Part shown: in pieces, positions 11,501-23,110 of the stretch
Position numbering within the stretch: position 1 is the first letter of the stretch
Layout of the letters: every line of letters begins with the position of its first letter
Source of the DNA: Cyanoderma ruficeps
Taxonomy: Eukaryota > Chordata > Aves > Passeriformes > Timaliidae
Direction: 5' to 3'
DNA: 64,000 nucleotides
Assembly (NCBI GenBank): GCA_008694505.1
Contig: VZDJ01000090.1
Location: forward strand, 4,829,521 to 4,893,520
Notes under the pieces: model-generated
Databases searched by the model: none
The model's input: the letters and a program-made list of their open reading frames with translations, nothing else
Told to the model about the DNA's origin: nothing
Made by a program: the position numbers and the translations under genes

Positions 11501-13845
11501 TATAAATAAGATTTTGGAAAGCATAAATAATGCCATGACAGGTATATAAGTTATAAAAGCATCTAAAATTATGTGTAGTAATTAAATGGTATGAAAAAAG
11601 TATCTAACAGTGATGTAGTGATGCATGCCACCTGCTTTCCTTTTTTTCTTTTAAAACAGCTTTAATTTAAAAACAACTTGTCTGCATTGATTTTGAGGGA
11701 AATCAAAAGGCCCTTCATATTCCACTGACAAATCACTCTCTGGATTTGTTTACTGTTGAACTGTACAAGGAAAAATGAAAGAAGATTATTTTTAAAGAAG
11801 ATACTAAAGCTTTAATAGTGACTGGTCATTTTATCTTAAATCTCTTGCTTTTGATGACCCCTTCTGTTTGCAGAAGTTTATGTGTCTTAAAACAGTAGTT
11901 GGAAATGCTGAGTTCTGGTCCTAGATATCAGGAGTGTCTAGAGAATGAGAGGGATTTCTTTTTCTCTTCTTTTAACTAGTATTTTGGTCACACTGTGTGC
12001 ATTTTAAGGTTTATATGGACTCTAGTGATCAGTACTGTATTGTGTGGAGTTGCAGTGGCTATTTTCCGTATCACTGAAAATTACAGGTGGTTGTCAATGT
12101 TCCATGGGAATGATTTTCTGGGAAAAGGTTTTTTAGAAAATTGAAACTTTCTTTTGGGAAATCAAAATGAAAGACTTCATTTTATTGTCAGTTAAACCTA
12201 AATCATAAAACTTGATTTTAGAGAAGTGAGCCAAATGTTTTATTTTGACTCAGTTCAATACATGTTTAATTTCAACTTTCCAGTTTGCTGGGGGACCAGA
12301 ATGAAGGTTGAAATGTCAATATTTCTCACTGGATGGGAATGTTACCCAGCTGTACTCAAAGTGTAGTAGAAAAATTCTTCTTTAGGTATCATAGACCAAA
12401 ACTGCTCATTCTGAGGCTATTTTCAGTATATGCTGCTTTTGCTGGGTGGTAAAGGAAGCAAGTCAGTCCAACAGTTATCTCCTTAGTCAGCTGTAAATCA
12501 AAAACAGGACTTACACCAGTGACATTTCAAGCATAGCACCTCTAGGTAGCACCTTAAAACTCAAGCCTGTACTGTGTGAATTAAAATCTTTTTCACAGAA
12601 AAGACTGTATCAGGATATGTTTCTAAATTTTTTCTCAGGCATTGCTGGCAGGGAAGAGTGGTCCATGATAAGCTGGTCCAAGTGGCATTCCGTGCCAGGC
12701 ATTCCTCCATTTCTGGTACCAGTGCCTCAGCCCTGTAGGTGGTGGTGTTTGGAAGTGCTTGTGTGCTCAGCATAACATGTAATTGCTTGTCATTCTAAAG
12801 GGGGGAAAGGCCAGTGGCCATCAGCTTCAAAACTGGAGTAAGACTCGGTTGGACAGTATGAGGAGGACTTCAGTCTGGGGAGGCAGAAGAAGCAATAAAA
12901 CTGAACTGGTTCCCAAGCCAACTTGAAAATCAGTGCATCCTTCTCCATGCTCTTGCTGTCCTCTCTCCCAGGAGCAGCACTGCCTGTGCTCCTGCCTCCT
13001 TCTCCTTTTTATCCCTGCCTACTCATGGTGTTTAATCTGTGGTCCCCAGATGTGGGGTGAGACTGCTTGTCTTTGCAAACACAAGAGTGAGTCTTTACGT
13101 GTGTCACCAGTACTTTGTGGGGCTGAAATGGCATCTTATTTAACATAACTTCTAAGTTTCATGATCCTTCCAAGGCAGTGTCCTTGTATTTCTCTGTAGG
13201 GAGTGTGTGCGATTGGTATTTCTGAGCCCTTCTGCTGTTCTGTCTTGCATGCCAAGCCAGGAGTTGTGTTACTTAAGTCTGTGTGAGCCTGTCATTATTT
13301 GCTGAAGAGAGAGTGAAGAAGCAGCTTTCCCCTGTGCTGCTCCCCCAGCCATTACTGACTCATTAAAAGCATTTAGTTCTTATTAATGCATCATGGGCAG
13401 TGTCTGAGCAGTAGCTGTGACGGGAGTTGAGAAAACAGAGGCTCACATGTTTGAGCAGAGAGAAACCTGAATGAGGGAAAATACCCTCTGCCTTTATTGT
13501 TGTCTTAAAGGATGCAAGTCAAAGTGTCATTAAACAAATGCATCTGCTTCAATAGGATGTCAGGGGTGACAGCCTTTTCCGTTCTCTTCATGATTGTCCT
13601 AAAAGTAGATGTTTGATCAAGATGATACACTTTGTCAGGGGAGATCCTACATTAACCCCCCTTCCTCCTCCTGCCCCCAAAAGCAAAGGTCCCTTTAATC
13701 AGCTGCTTGAGTGCTGTACCAATTACCTCCCTACAGGGTGACCTTTTTATCTCCTAATGGCATTTTGGAATCCAGTTCCCCTAACCACACTGGGAGTGTA
13801 TGCATGTCACATTTCCCATTCTCTCTCTCCCTTTTTCTCCCTGCT
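8561..13845. other. unassigned non-coding DNA
   Basis: No convincing gene. The first 500 bases could contain the integrase C-terminus and 3' end of the Gypsy relic, but I could not align them. The longest frame, 10819-11289 on the minus strand (156 codons), has no recognisable domain. The rest is unique AT-rich sequence without clear repeats. Confidence 0.5.
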
Positions 13846-13935
13846 GTTGTTGGCATTGAATACGGACTAATATATTCATGACCTAATTAGGGTAATTTTT
13901 GCATAATAACGACCTCCCAGGGGAAAACGTTTTTT
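13846..13935. promoter_or_regulatory. candidate conserved non-coding element
   Basis: A compact AT-rich block with a homeodomain-type core TAATTAG at 13884-13890, followed by ggtaatttttgcataataac at 13891-13910. It carries no repeat signature, and its composition resembles developmental enhancers. This is inference only. Conservation cannot be judged from one sequence. Confidence 0.25.
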
Positions 13936-14727
13936 GGGTGATTTTTGCATGTGCATGTGTGTGCACACTCACACTGTTCAGACACATTAACTGGAACAAG
14001 TGTTTCTTAATTTTTTAAGTGTTTCTCTGGTTATTAGAAGTATTTCTATATCATTTAAAATGGAAATGATGGAACCAGAGACCCCAGAGGAGGCAAAGAT
14101 TGTTAAAATTTTTGCTCTGGATTTCCTCTGTTATTGTGAAACTTGTATCCTCTCTTCTGAATGTCCAGGACAGCATCATGCTGCCTTGCCTGCATTAGAT
14201 CTCTGTGCTTTCAAGGCTTCATCTTATCTTACCAGCTTCATCCTTCTCCTGTGTCACTCAGCTTTTTTCCCTCATGTCCTCATTTGATCTTCAGTTTTCA
14301 AATGAATCCTTCATTTCTTGTAGTGGTCACTTGTTTGACCTTATCTTCACTGATGGCCTGTCCTCTTTCTCTCTGTCTCTGACATCTCAGTCCAAATTTT
14401 TGTCATCTGCTGTAGTTGGTGCCCATCTTTGCGGGCTGTCTCTGCCTGTCATGACCCTCATGACTGCTTTACTGTCTGACTCACCAAGAACTTGAGGTCT
14501 CCTACATTCCTTTCTGACCTTTCTGTTTTCCCTCACTTTGCAGTTTCTACTTTCTTCTCCTCTTCAGCTTGTATAGATTGTGTTTCCTGAAATACAGATT
14601 CCACTCCCAGCCCTCTTTTCCTGAGCTCCAGTGCTTCCTTCACTTCCAGTCCTTGCTGTTTCTTAGCTATGGTTTTCCACTTTCAGTTTTCTAGAGATTG
14701 TAAGTGCAACCTTTTCTGGCAGAGATC
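13936..14727. other. pyrimidine-rich stretch, possible L2-like relic
   Basis: The plus strand is strongly CT-rich at 14140-14660. One frame near 14310-14400 reads GHLFDLIFTDGLSS, similar in style to the endonuclease segment of L2/CR1-clade LINEs, whose sense strand is also CT-rich there. The match is short and unsupported on either side, so the L2 idea is weak. Confidence 0.25.
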
Positions 14728-14812
14728 ATGGGCCATATTCCTCAGAATTTCACAGGTGTAAGTAATGGAACTCTATTGACTTTGACAGTGTTAGCAGAGA
14801 TTTACACCAGCA
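14728..14812 (+). repeat. degenerate palindromic dispersed repeat
   Basis: The stretch reads gggccatattcctcag, then aggtgtaagtaatggaact, then a centre ctattgactttgac, then gagatttacaccag. The arms (aggtgtaa and tttacacc) are inverted around the centre. The pattern of a 'gggccatattc' opening with mirrored 'ttacacc' and 'ggtgtaa' arms is one I associate with an old dispersed repeat in reptile and bird genomes. Family name not determined. Confidence 0.45.
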
Positions 14813-17800
14813 AGACACATTTATTTTCATAAGGATGTTAATCATATTTTCCCTAAACTGCTGTTTAAAGAGCATTAAGCTATGGTGTTCAGAGCGCTTA
14901 CTTGCTCTAAAATGACACTACAGGATGAGTTTGCTGAAATTTTTATTTTATTTGTTTTCTGTTTTCTTATGTATTTATTTTAGTTGCAGTAAATAGTTCA
15001 CCAGGCGTTTATGTCAATAAGGAAGATGAGCTTTCCATAGTCAAATGCTTTCTAGTGTTGAAAAAGTTCCTTATGCTTTGCTGCCCTCCTTGTTCTTCCA
15101 ATCCTGAGCTCTCCATACTCAACACTGCTGGATTTGTCCCGTATCACTTCCTGTGATTCCCCGTTTATCCTTTGTACATGCAAATCTGGAAACTTTGTGA
15201 AGGCCTTGTGTTACTGACTTGAGCCTATCGCTGGCTAGGATGAGCTTTGCCTGGACCTGCAGATCCATCTCCTGCCTCTGTCAGAGTCCTCTGTCCTATG
15301 CCCAGCTCTGCCAGCTTGCATCATGCCTGGCTGACTGCATCCCCTGTCAGTTCTAGGGTGTGTACATGGGCCAACAGAAGATGGAGAATTGAATTAGCAT
15401 ACCCCAAAACAGTTGTTATCAAAATCATGTTTTGTAAAAAAGGCTGTGGGAATATGGCTGTCCATACTAGAAAACCTCATGAATTGTTCCTCAATGCTGT
15501 TCATTGTCACACAAATGTCTTTTGGGATAGCTGAAAGGTACAGTGTGCAAAAGTGGGGTGTCCATAAGCTTGCTGCACATGCTGGCACCCCTGTGTTTTG
15601 ATGTTGGTGCTTGCACTGCTCTCCCACGTGCCTAGGCCGTAGCATGTACAAGGGAATGTGCACATGATAAATGGGAACCACTGCAAATATCGGATGCAGT
15701 TGGAGAATTTCCATCATCTCTTTAAAGTCATAGCTCAAATGCACCTTATATTTCACTTATTCCGTGTACAGACCCAACCCAGGCACAAGGATTGTGTGTT
15801 AATACCTGCAGATTGGGGGCTAATGGGCTTATAAGAGAGTAAGCAGGTACAGATGTCAAGGCTCTGAAAGCCTCTTGATTAGTGTATAAAACTGAAGGTG
15901 CTGCAGTAACAGGTGGGCTTGGGTGTGGGGATGGAAGACAAAAAGGAAGGTGTGGATAGATTTGAGGTAATTCTGAATATTTTCACAGCAGTTCTGGCTA
16001 ATGTTCCATCTGTGCTTTTGTGCTGCACATGGAAGGGATGGCATATCCTTTTCAGATCACTACAGGAAGGGTGATTTTGAGGATTGTGATAAGCTCTGCA
16101 CATGGGGGAATAACGAATAACCAGAACACAAGAGGCTGTAAGAGTCCTGTGCCAAGTGTGTTGTCACCTTTTCAATCTGCTGTCTGTTGTTCTTTGTATT
16201 GTTTCCTTCAGTCAGGCAAAACTCATATCTTATTTACCCTTTTCCTTCTTGTAATACTCAACAGTGACCTAAGAAGGAATATTTCTTGCACTAAAATAGA
16301 AAAGCAGAGGGATGGAAGGGGAAAATTGTGTTTAAGTGGGAAATGGCTAGAAAAATAGAAAACACATATTTTGATTCTTTGCCATAGCAAAACTGTATTC
16401 CTGACTTTCCAGAAGTTACACAGGACCTGAAACTTTTATTCCCAGACTCTTTTATTCTTTAGAGCTTCAGTTAAGAACACCAAAATGGGCATGCTTTGAG
16501 TCTGAACTCTGACCACTTGATTCTTACATTTAGGCTTTTCAAAGCTGATTTTCTTAGGAAGTTTCTACTACATGCTGCTTCTGTCACCCACTCCTTTAGA
16601 CATCCTTTTTGTGGTACTTCCTATGAGCTTGACCAAAAAATCAACAGATCCCGTGACAGCATGACAGCAGCAGACACAGATGCACAGGATATCTTTGAAC
16701 TGGAAGCAAGATAAGTGTTTTTGGGGTAATGGGGTATCATTTATGAAGATCTTTCACTAAACGTAGTCACCATCCCTTGCTCCTGGCTCTATTTGGTCCC
16801 TCAGAAGGGTGTCATGTGGGGTTTTCTGATCCAAGTTTCTGATGGGTGCTCAATTGCAGGGTACTTCTCTCCATATTTTCATTTGGATTGTTGTTGCAGT
16901 ATCCCAATTCTGTTGTTCTTATCTGTTCCACATTTACTGGAGTAAAGTCATTTCTTGATTAATTCCTCTCATTACCCTTTCCTATGAAGATGGATCTGGT
17001 GACAAAGTTGACCATGTATTAGAAATCAGGAGCTTTGGTTCAGCCTTACTTTATCATTTAAAGAACTAACAGTGACTCAGGATGCACAAATCAGATTTTT
17101 CAAAGAATTTACTTTAGAAGTGCAAGGCTTGACATTTAAAGAACAATGAGAAATCCAAATCATCACCTACTGTTTTCTTGACACCAGGTGCATCTTCTCG
17201 CTGTACCCAAATGGAAAAAAATCTGGAATAGAAAAGGGAGTGACACTCGAGAGTACTTGAGAGTCTGGAGCTCTCAAAGTCAAGAAAAGAGAAACAAAGA
17301 AAACAAAGAAAAAAAGAGGCAGAAAAAACAATGCTGGGCTGAATAGAGGAAATACTAAATTCAACATCCCCTGACAACTTTCTAAGACTGCTCACAGTAC
17401 AGTACTAGGACAGCATGAAAATATTCCCCTGATAATTCCCTATTCCCTAAAAATCTTGAGATGAGTAAAGATTGAAAGGCAGAGAGATCTTGCTTGTCTT
17501 TTTTGACAGATTTCCGCAAATATATAATCAATCCTTAAATCTTCTATTGTCTGTTTTGTTCTGACTATATCATTTTAGGTCCAACTATTTCATCCTCTTG
17601 AGGATTTCTAAGGGAACAAAACCTCAACCTGGAAGAATGGGGGTTTATTCCTTTGTCTCATGTCACCTCTTTTCTTGATTAACTGCAGCAAGCGTCTTGG
17701 GGAGAAGGGAGTTTGTGCCTGCTGGGTAATCTGGTTCAGAAGGTTTCTCTAACAGCTGGATCAATAACTGCTTCTTCCAGATGCCTGTTTCCTTGATTGA

Positions 17801-19429
17801 TCTGGTTGACTTTTTCCCTTTTCATCATCCTTTTTTTTCTTTTTTTTTTTTCTTGGCACTTCATTTTAATTCATCTACAAATGCCCCTCCCCCTCTCCAG
17901 ATGCCACTGTACATTTAAGTGCTGCCTGGCTGTTCTGGGGACTTGGCATATCCCTAGCCCCAGGACACTTACATAGAAAAAAAAGTCCTCAAACTCTCAT
18001 TAAATAGCCCTTTCTTGGCAAGGCAGTGGACTGCCTTGTCCCAGTCTTCCTTGCAGGAGCCAAGCCTCCCCTGAGAAGGAAGGCAGGTCAGTGCCTCACT
18101 TGGTCACACAGGGGCCCAGACCCAGCAGGGTGTATTAGCCAGGCCTCTGCACCCCACCTTGCTGTGGGGGACACGTGACTCCCTGCTCTGCTGCCAGCAC
18201 TTTCCTCATCTCCCCTCCCAGCCTCACCTCGTGGATGTGCAGAAAGCACTTTCTTTGGGTTCTGACCACAGAGTAAAGCCGGCAGGATCCTCAGCCATCC
18301 TTGTCCTCGGTGAAGCACGTTGTGTGACCACCAGCTCCCTTTTCCCATCCCAGGGAGGAGAAATCATAAAGCTCTGGTGTACCTGTGAGAGCACTGAGTC
18401 ACTCACACTGCAGTGCTCTCTGGCTTATGAGACTGTGTGACAATGCTGAATTCTCCACTCACCCATACAACACTTCACAAGCCCCAACAATTGGTTCCAT
18501 CTCACCTTCCAGCAGGAATTAATTTTTTCATTGGAAAAATGCAAATATTTTCCATTGGAAAGTTGTTTCCAATTAACATTTTTTTTTTTTAATTTGAAAG
18601 TGCCTTTTGGTTTTGCAATATTAATTCGATGCATTGTTATATCATTTCTGAATCAAGAAACTGTAAAAACACCTTGGTTTCATCTAAATACAATGTTTCC
18701 AATTCTCTAAACCAAATGTTTGGATGTGTGTTAAAATTTTATTTCTTAGAAAATGTCAAAGTTGTTTGGCTTTGTTCTGACTTAGAATGAAATAAAATCT
18801 TAATGTTGCTTTCAGTATGGGGAAAATGAAAGAAAAGGCTCAAAAGCTCTCAGCAGGAAAAGTCTCCAGGTCTCTAACCTACTCTAGGAAAACTGATATT
18901 CTTGTCTATGTTGGGATTTCCCCTAAACTCCCCCATAGTACACATACTTTTGTTGGTTGTGGAATATGGGATATCTACCAGCACATTGGGGTGCCATGTT
19001 CCCCTATAGCAAAGTGTTGCCTGAATCTGTTGTGGAAAAACACTGGGAACTGCTCTGCCAGTATGTCAGGCAACTGTAGCTGTGCTCAACCAAAATTAGG
19101 AAGGGTTGAGAAATAAATTTAGCAAAGCTCAGCAGAGCCATAAATTGCCAGGCAGAGATGCTTATTAGTTTCTGGCAAATTAACTAGCCTTTCTTCGTTC
19201 AGGGTGATGAGAGCTCCTTTTGAGTTCACTGAGGAATCACCAGTTTGTCTTCAGGCCTGAGACCTTTGTGCACCCGTTCTATCCCTTTGATTAATCTGGG
19301 ACCAGAGACACACATGCAGAAACGCACACATCCAGTGATCCAAGCTGAAAGCGTTCCAACCCAAAAAGGATTTTGAAGAGAAATTGCCTCTGGATTTTCA
19401 GATTCATGAGTCTTCAAGGGGCACCTTTT
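14813..19429. other. unassigned non-coding DNA
   Basis: No gene is supported. A T-rich run lies at 17828-17856. The interval 18000-18360 is locally more GC-rich but has no clear CpG island. A small hairpin lies at 18387-18420. The frame at 15394-15756 (minus, 120 codons) has no recognisable domain. Confidence 0.5.
18387..18420. other. short inverted repeat
   Basis: gagagcactg at 18387-18396 is perfectly complementary to cagtgctctc at 18411-18420, with a 14-base loop. It is too short to assign a function. Confidence 0.6.
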
Positions 19430-19500
19430 GAGATAAACTTAATTAAGCAAGTCATTCTATTAATCAGTTCTAATTACTCATGCAAATCACAAGTGCTCTG
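19430..19500. promoter_or_regulatory. candidate conserved non-coding element with POU octamer
   Basis: Within 50 bases there are a palindromic TTAATTAA at 19439-19446, a homeodomain core CTAATTAC at 19470-19477 and a perfect POU octamer ATGCAAAT at 19480-19487. Homeodomain plus octamer clustering is typical of neural and developmental enhancers. The enhancer role is inferred. No conservation data are available. Confidence 0.35.
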
Positions 19501-20030
19501 GTCTGTGGTTAAGTGAAACCTGATTTGATCCCAAGTGCAGCCGGGCTCAGTAAGTCCAGTGGGTATTTTCAAGAACGTGCTTTAACTGATCTTCCTGCTT
19601 CTCTCCAGATACAGTAATCTTCTGGAGACTGTAATGTGAATTGATTAGTTGTCATGGGCCACAATGCTATTAACCTAAACACTGGGCAAGGGGATGGAAA
19701 GCAGAGTATGGAATTCTTTCTCTCCATCTGTTTGGTACACGTGTGTGCCTGTGCACAGGAGAAGGTCAAGACTATGGGCACGTAACAGGGAAGGCAAACT
19801 ACGTGTGTGAAATCTCTTCTAAATCAAAAAGAGCTGTCTACCCTTTTCAAAGCAGCGATCTGCAGTGACTGTTTCCTGGGAACCAGGGAGCCAAATTTGT
19901 CAAAGGGACATGACTCAGAGTAGGGCATGATTCGGTGTGACTTGGGGCCCCAGTATGCCATTCTCCATCTTAATCCCACTATGTAAGACAGCTGTGAATA
20001 ACTCAGTATTAGCCCGGCAGGGAATGTGGA
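19501..20030. other. unassigned non-coding DNA
   Basis: No gene or repeat recognised. The stretch has ordinary composition between two candidate regulatory blocks. Confidence 0.5.
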
Positions 20031-20180
20031 CAGCAGAGGTAAATGAGTGAGTGATTGCTGGCTTCACCTTGATTGATTTGCGTAACACAGGGGTGTTGGT
20101 TAAAGGGCTGTGAACATGGGTTTGTTCTTTTCTGTGGCTTTAAAGTGTCAGCAGCATAAATATTTATTAGTATAAGAGTG
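20031..20180. promoter_or_regulatory. candidate conserved non-coding element
   Basis: It contains ttgattgatttgcgtaacac (TGATTGAT is a PBX/HOX-like composite) near 20070-20090 and agcataaatatttattag near 20152-20170. There are no repeat signatures. The regulatory role is inferred from motif composition only. Confidence 0.25.
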
Positions 20181-22860
20181 GTGCTAACACTTCAAAAAGG
20201 TTCCTATTTCACAGAGTCTGGCTGTGAGACCTATGCCTTTGATTACATCAGAGTAGAGAAACTCCTTTTGCGTGGCCTGGGGTTTCCCCGGACCCCAGCT
20301 GTAGTTACCATCTCCGGTGGGCTGTGTTCAGAGCATGCCAGTGGAGTCAAGGGCCTTACCTGCGCAAGCTTCAAGGCAGAACACACTCCTTCCATCAGCT
20401 TGAACCACTGTCTGGCTATGCATCTCCCCTGAGCTGAGCTCAGTGTTGGACAGCCACTGGCTGAAGATTCCTCACAGGGCAGCCCAGGCTGTGCGTTCAT
20501 GATGATTATTCATTTATTTGCACGCATGCATGCTCATCCTGCATGCACGCATCCATGTGCATTCTCCCTCCCTTTTGCACTTGTTTGCATGACTGGCAAA
20601 ATGAGCTACAAGCAGATAAAAATTGAAACACAGAAGAGAGCAAATTACAACATGTTCAATTATCTTTTTCAAAATCATTCTTCATCTCTGCTCTACTCAG
20701 TGCCTGGTAATGTTTTCTTTGTAATCTGACAAGGGCAATTTTTTTCCATGCTTGTTTTATCCTCTCTCTTGGGTGGCAAGGTGGTCACAGAGTGACAACA
20801 TGGGGAGAAGTCAGGTAGCAGGGCCAAACATTTCAGACTGTTAGTAGAGATCCAAAGACCAATGCTTTTTTGGTCTCTGTTCAACAGCCCGAGCAAGGAG
20901 TTCTCTCTCTGACAATTGTGAATGTTTTTCCTTGTTGCATGCAAATATTACAATGGCAAACACTGATTCCCTTCCCACCACTTTCTTGCCAGGGAGGCAG
21001 GCAGAAGTTTTGCCTTGTTTACTTCCTCGCTGTTGTACTGCACTCTTGACAAGCACTGGCAGCCTCCTGCTGGCCTCACCCAGGGCTTTGATAATTAACG
21101 GGCTCCATCTCCTGGCTCCTTGCACCAGCCCTGTGAGATAAGAAGGATTCAGGTAGCCCTGGATGCCTCCGGTTTTCCTTCTCCTTTGATTGGGAAGCTT
21201 TAGCATTCCTTCTGGATTGACAGTGCTGGTGATGAAATTTTTCTGCCAGTTTACCAGGGGAATGTTCCTTCTGTATCCCTGAAGACTGGCACAAAGGGAT
21301 CACCCTTTGGGTTGGGAGGAAGTTTTGTTCTTTATGGTCTATTTAGCTCTTGGCCTCTCTGCTGAGAAACTGTCAGAGAATATAGAGTCAAGTGCAGTAG
21401 TAATAATGTTTTAATAATGAGATACCTGTCTGCAGTAAAACAAGATTACATCAAGACATTTTATGCAGTTCACATGTAAGTTACAAATGACTTTTGTGAT
21501 GCCAGCAGGGATTGCATTAGAGGACTGAACAATAAGTGCTAGAAATTGACCATTAAAATTGGGAGAAATTTCTTCAAGTAATGAAACATATTTAAACGTG
21601 TGTGTTATAAAGGTGAAATGGTTGAGCAGCTTCCAAGTCGTATTATGTCTGGTAAAGAGCCTGATCAGCTTAAATCTGGAAAGGAATATTTTGTGGTTTA
21701 AAGTAAAAGCAGGTTTTTTTTTGGGGGGGTTGTTATTAGCACTGGTGTGGTAGGGTTAGCAGGATGTTCTTGTACAGGTAAGAGGACACTATAGAAGAAG
21801 TGGAAGCAGCCTGAAGCACTTGTACTGCAATACCTAGACAGGACAAAGGATGGCAAAAAACAATTGTCTTCCTCCCTGTTTGTGGGACGACTGTCTTGCC
21901 CACAGTTGCTCAAAGGCCTGTTGGAGGAACTGGTAACTTAGCCCAGCTTTTGGGAATCTTAGCTCAATACTCAGATCTAAAACAATGTTTTCTGTTGATT
22001 ACTGTATATGTTCGTCTTTCAAGGGAAGACTTGAGTCTGCCACATTAGTTGTCCTCAGGCGTTCTAGCAGCCGTGAAGATAGCCTTAAACCCTCCGTCCG
22101 AAAACTCAAATAAAAGAGCAGTGTATTGATGCTGAAAATCAATGAGAGCACCTAATGAGAAAGAAATTGCACTTGTTACAACTGCAAACATTAAACCCCC
22201 ACCCCACAAAATCAGAGAAAGCAAGAATACCCTTTTGTGTTTTTCTCCAGTGAATATATGGGAAAATATGGATGTAATAGGGCTGTTATTTAACCAGCAT
22301 CACACCTAAAACAGGGAAAACCTTTTTAAGATCTACATGTTATTAAATATAGAATCATTTTTCAAGCCAATAAAGTGCAAAATGCAGACAGTCATGGTGT
22401 TGCGTAAATGACATTTGAGATGCTCCAAAGTGACAGTTTAAGGGACTTGCATGTTTTGGCTAGCAGTTCAAAACACTTTTAGCAGGAGGCCTCAAAGCCA
22501 GAGTCCCTAAATCACTGGCTACTTTTGCAAATGCAGCCTTACATTTTTTTCAAAATTCACTTCTAATAATTTAAAGTATCATATAGGGAAGTAACATTTG
22601 GGTTTAAATTTATGGAACCAATTGAATGTGTGATATAAATCTATGTCATTCAGCAGTTACTCCAAGAGTGAATCTTGCAGAGATTTTTATCCTGATAGTG
22701 GCCCTTTAAAAGAAAAAGAGCAGGAAGGCATTGACTTGGAACAACCCGGCATCTCTCTTGTATTTGTCTTTGATAAACACTGCAATTTATTTAAAGCACA
22801 TGGAAGGGAGAAAAAATATGGCAAACTTAAATCTCAACAAATTGTTTTATATTTACAAAT
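20181..22860. other. unassigned non-coding DNA
   Basis: No gene supported. The stretch 20519-20562 has alternating purine-pyrimidine runs built of gcatgc and gcacgc. A G run at 21722-21729 follows a T run. Several AT-rich blocks (around 22090-22140 and 22380-22450) look unique but show no decisive motif. Confidence 0.5.
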
Positions 22861-23110
22861 GAATTAGATTATTTGCATTTGTTGTGTTTTTGAGTTTCTT
22901 TGAAACTGCAAATTAATGAAAAAAAATTATTTCCGAATCTTATTTTACTTAAAGGCGAGTTTAGCGAAGGCAATTTGCATGTAAATCAACGTTTACCTGA
23001 CGAGTGCAATTTCCACAGTTAGATAAACCATAACATGAAACAGATGAAAGACATGGGAACTGTATAAAAATTCTTTGAAAGATAATAGGCGGCAGTTTGC
23101 AATAAATATT
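22861..23110. promoter_or_regulatory. candidate conserved non-coding element with two octamers
   Basis: The block carries two perfect octamers in reverse sense, ATTTGCAT at 22871-22878 and 22973-22980, about 100 bases apart. There is a small inverted repeat gtaaatcaacgtttac at 22981-22996 and an AT-rich end reading aataaatattcattaag near 23101-23117. It has no repeat signature or long open frame. Paired POU sites suggest an enhancer, but this is inference. Confidence 0.35.

Noticed and set aside
15394..15756. Minus-strand frame of 120 codons, suspected transposase or viral remnant
   Set aside because: I could not match any motif to a known family on either strand.
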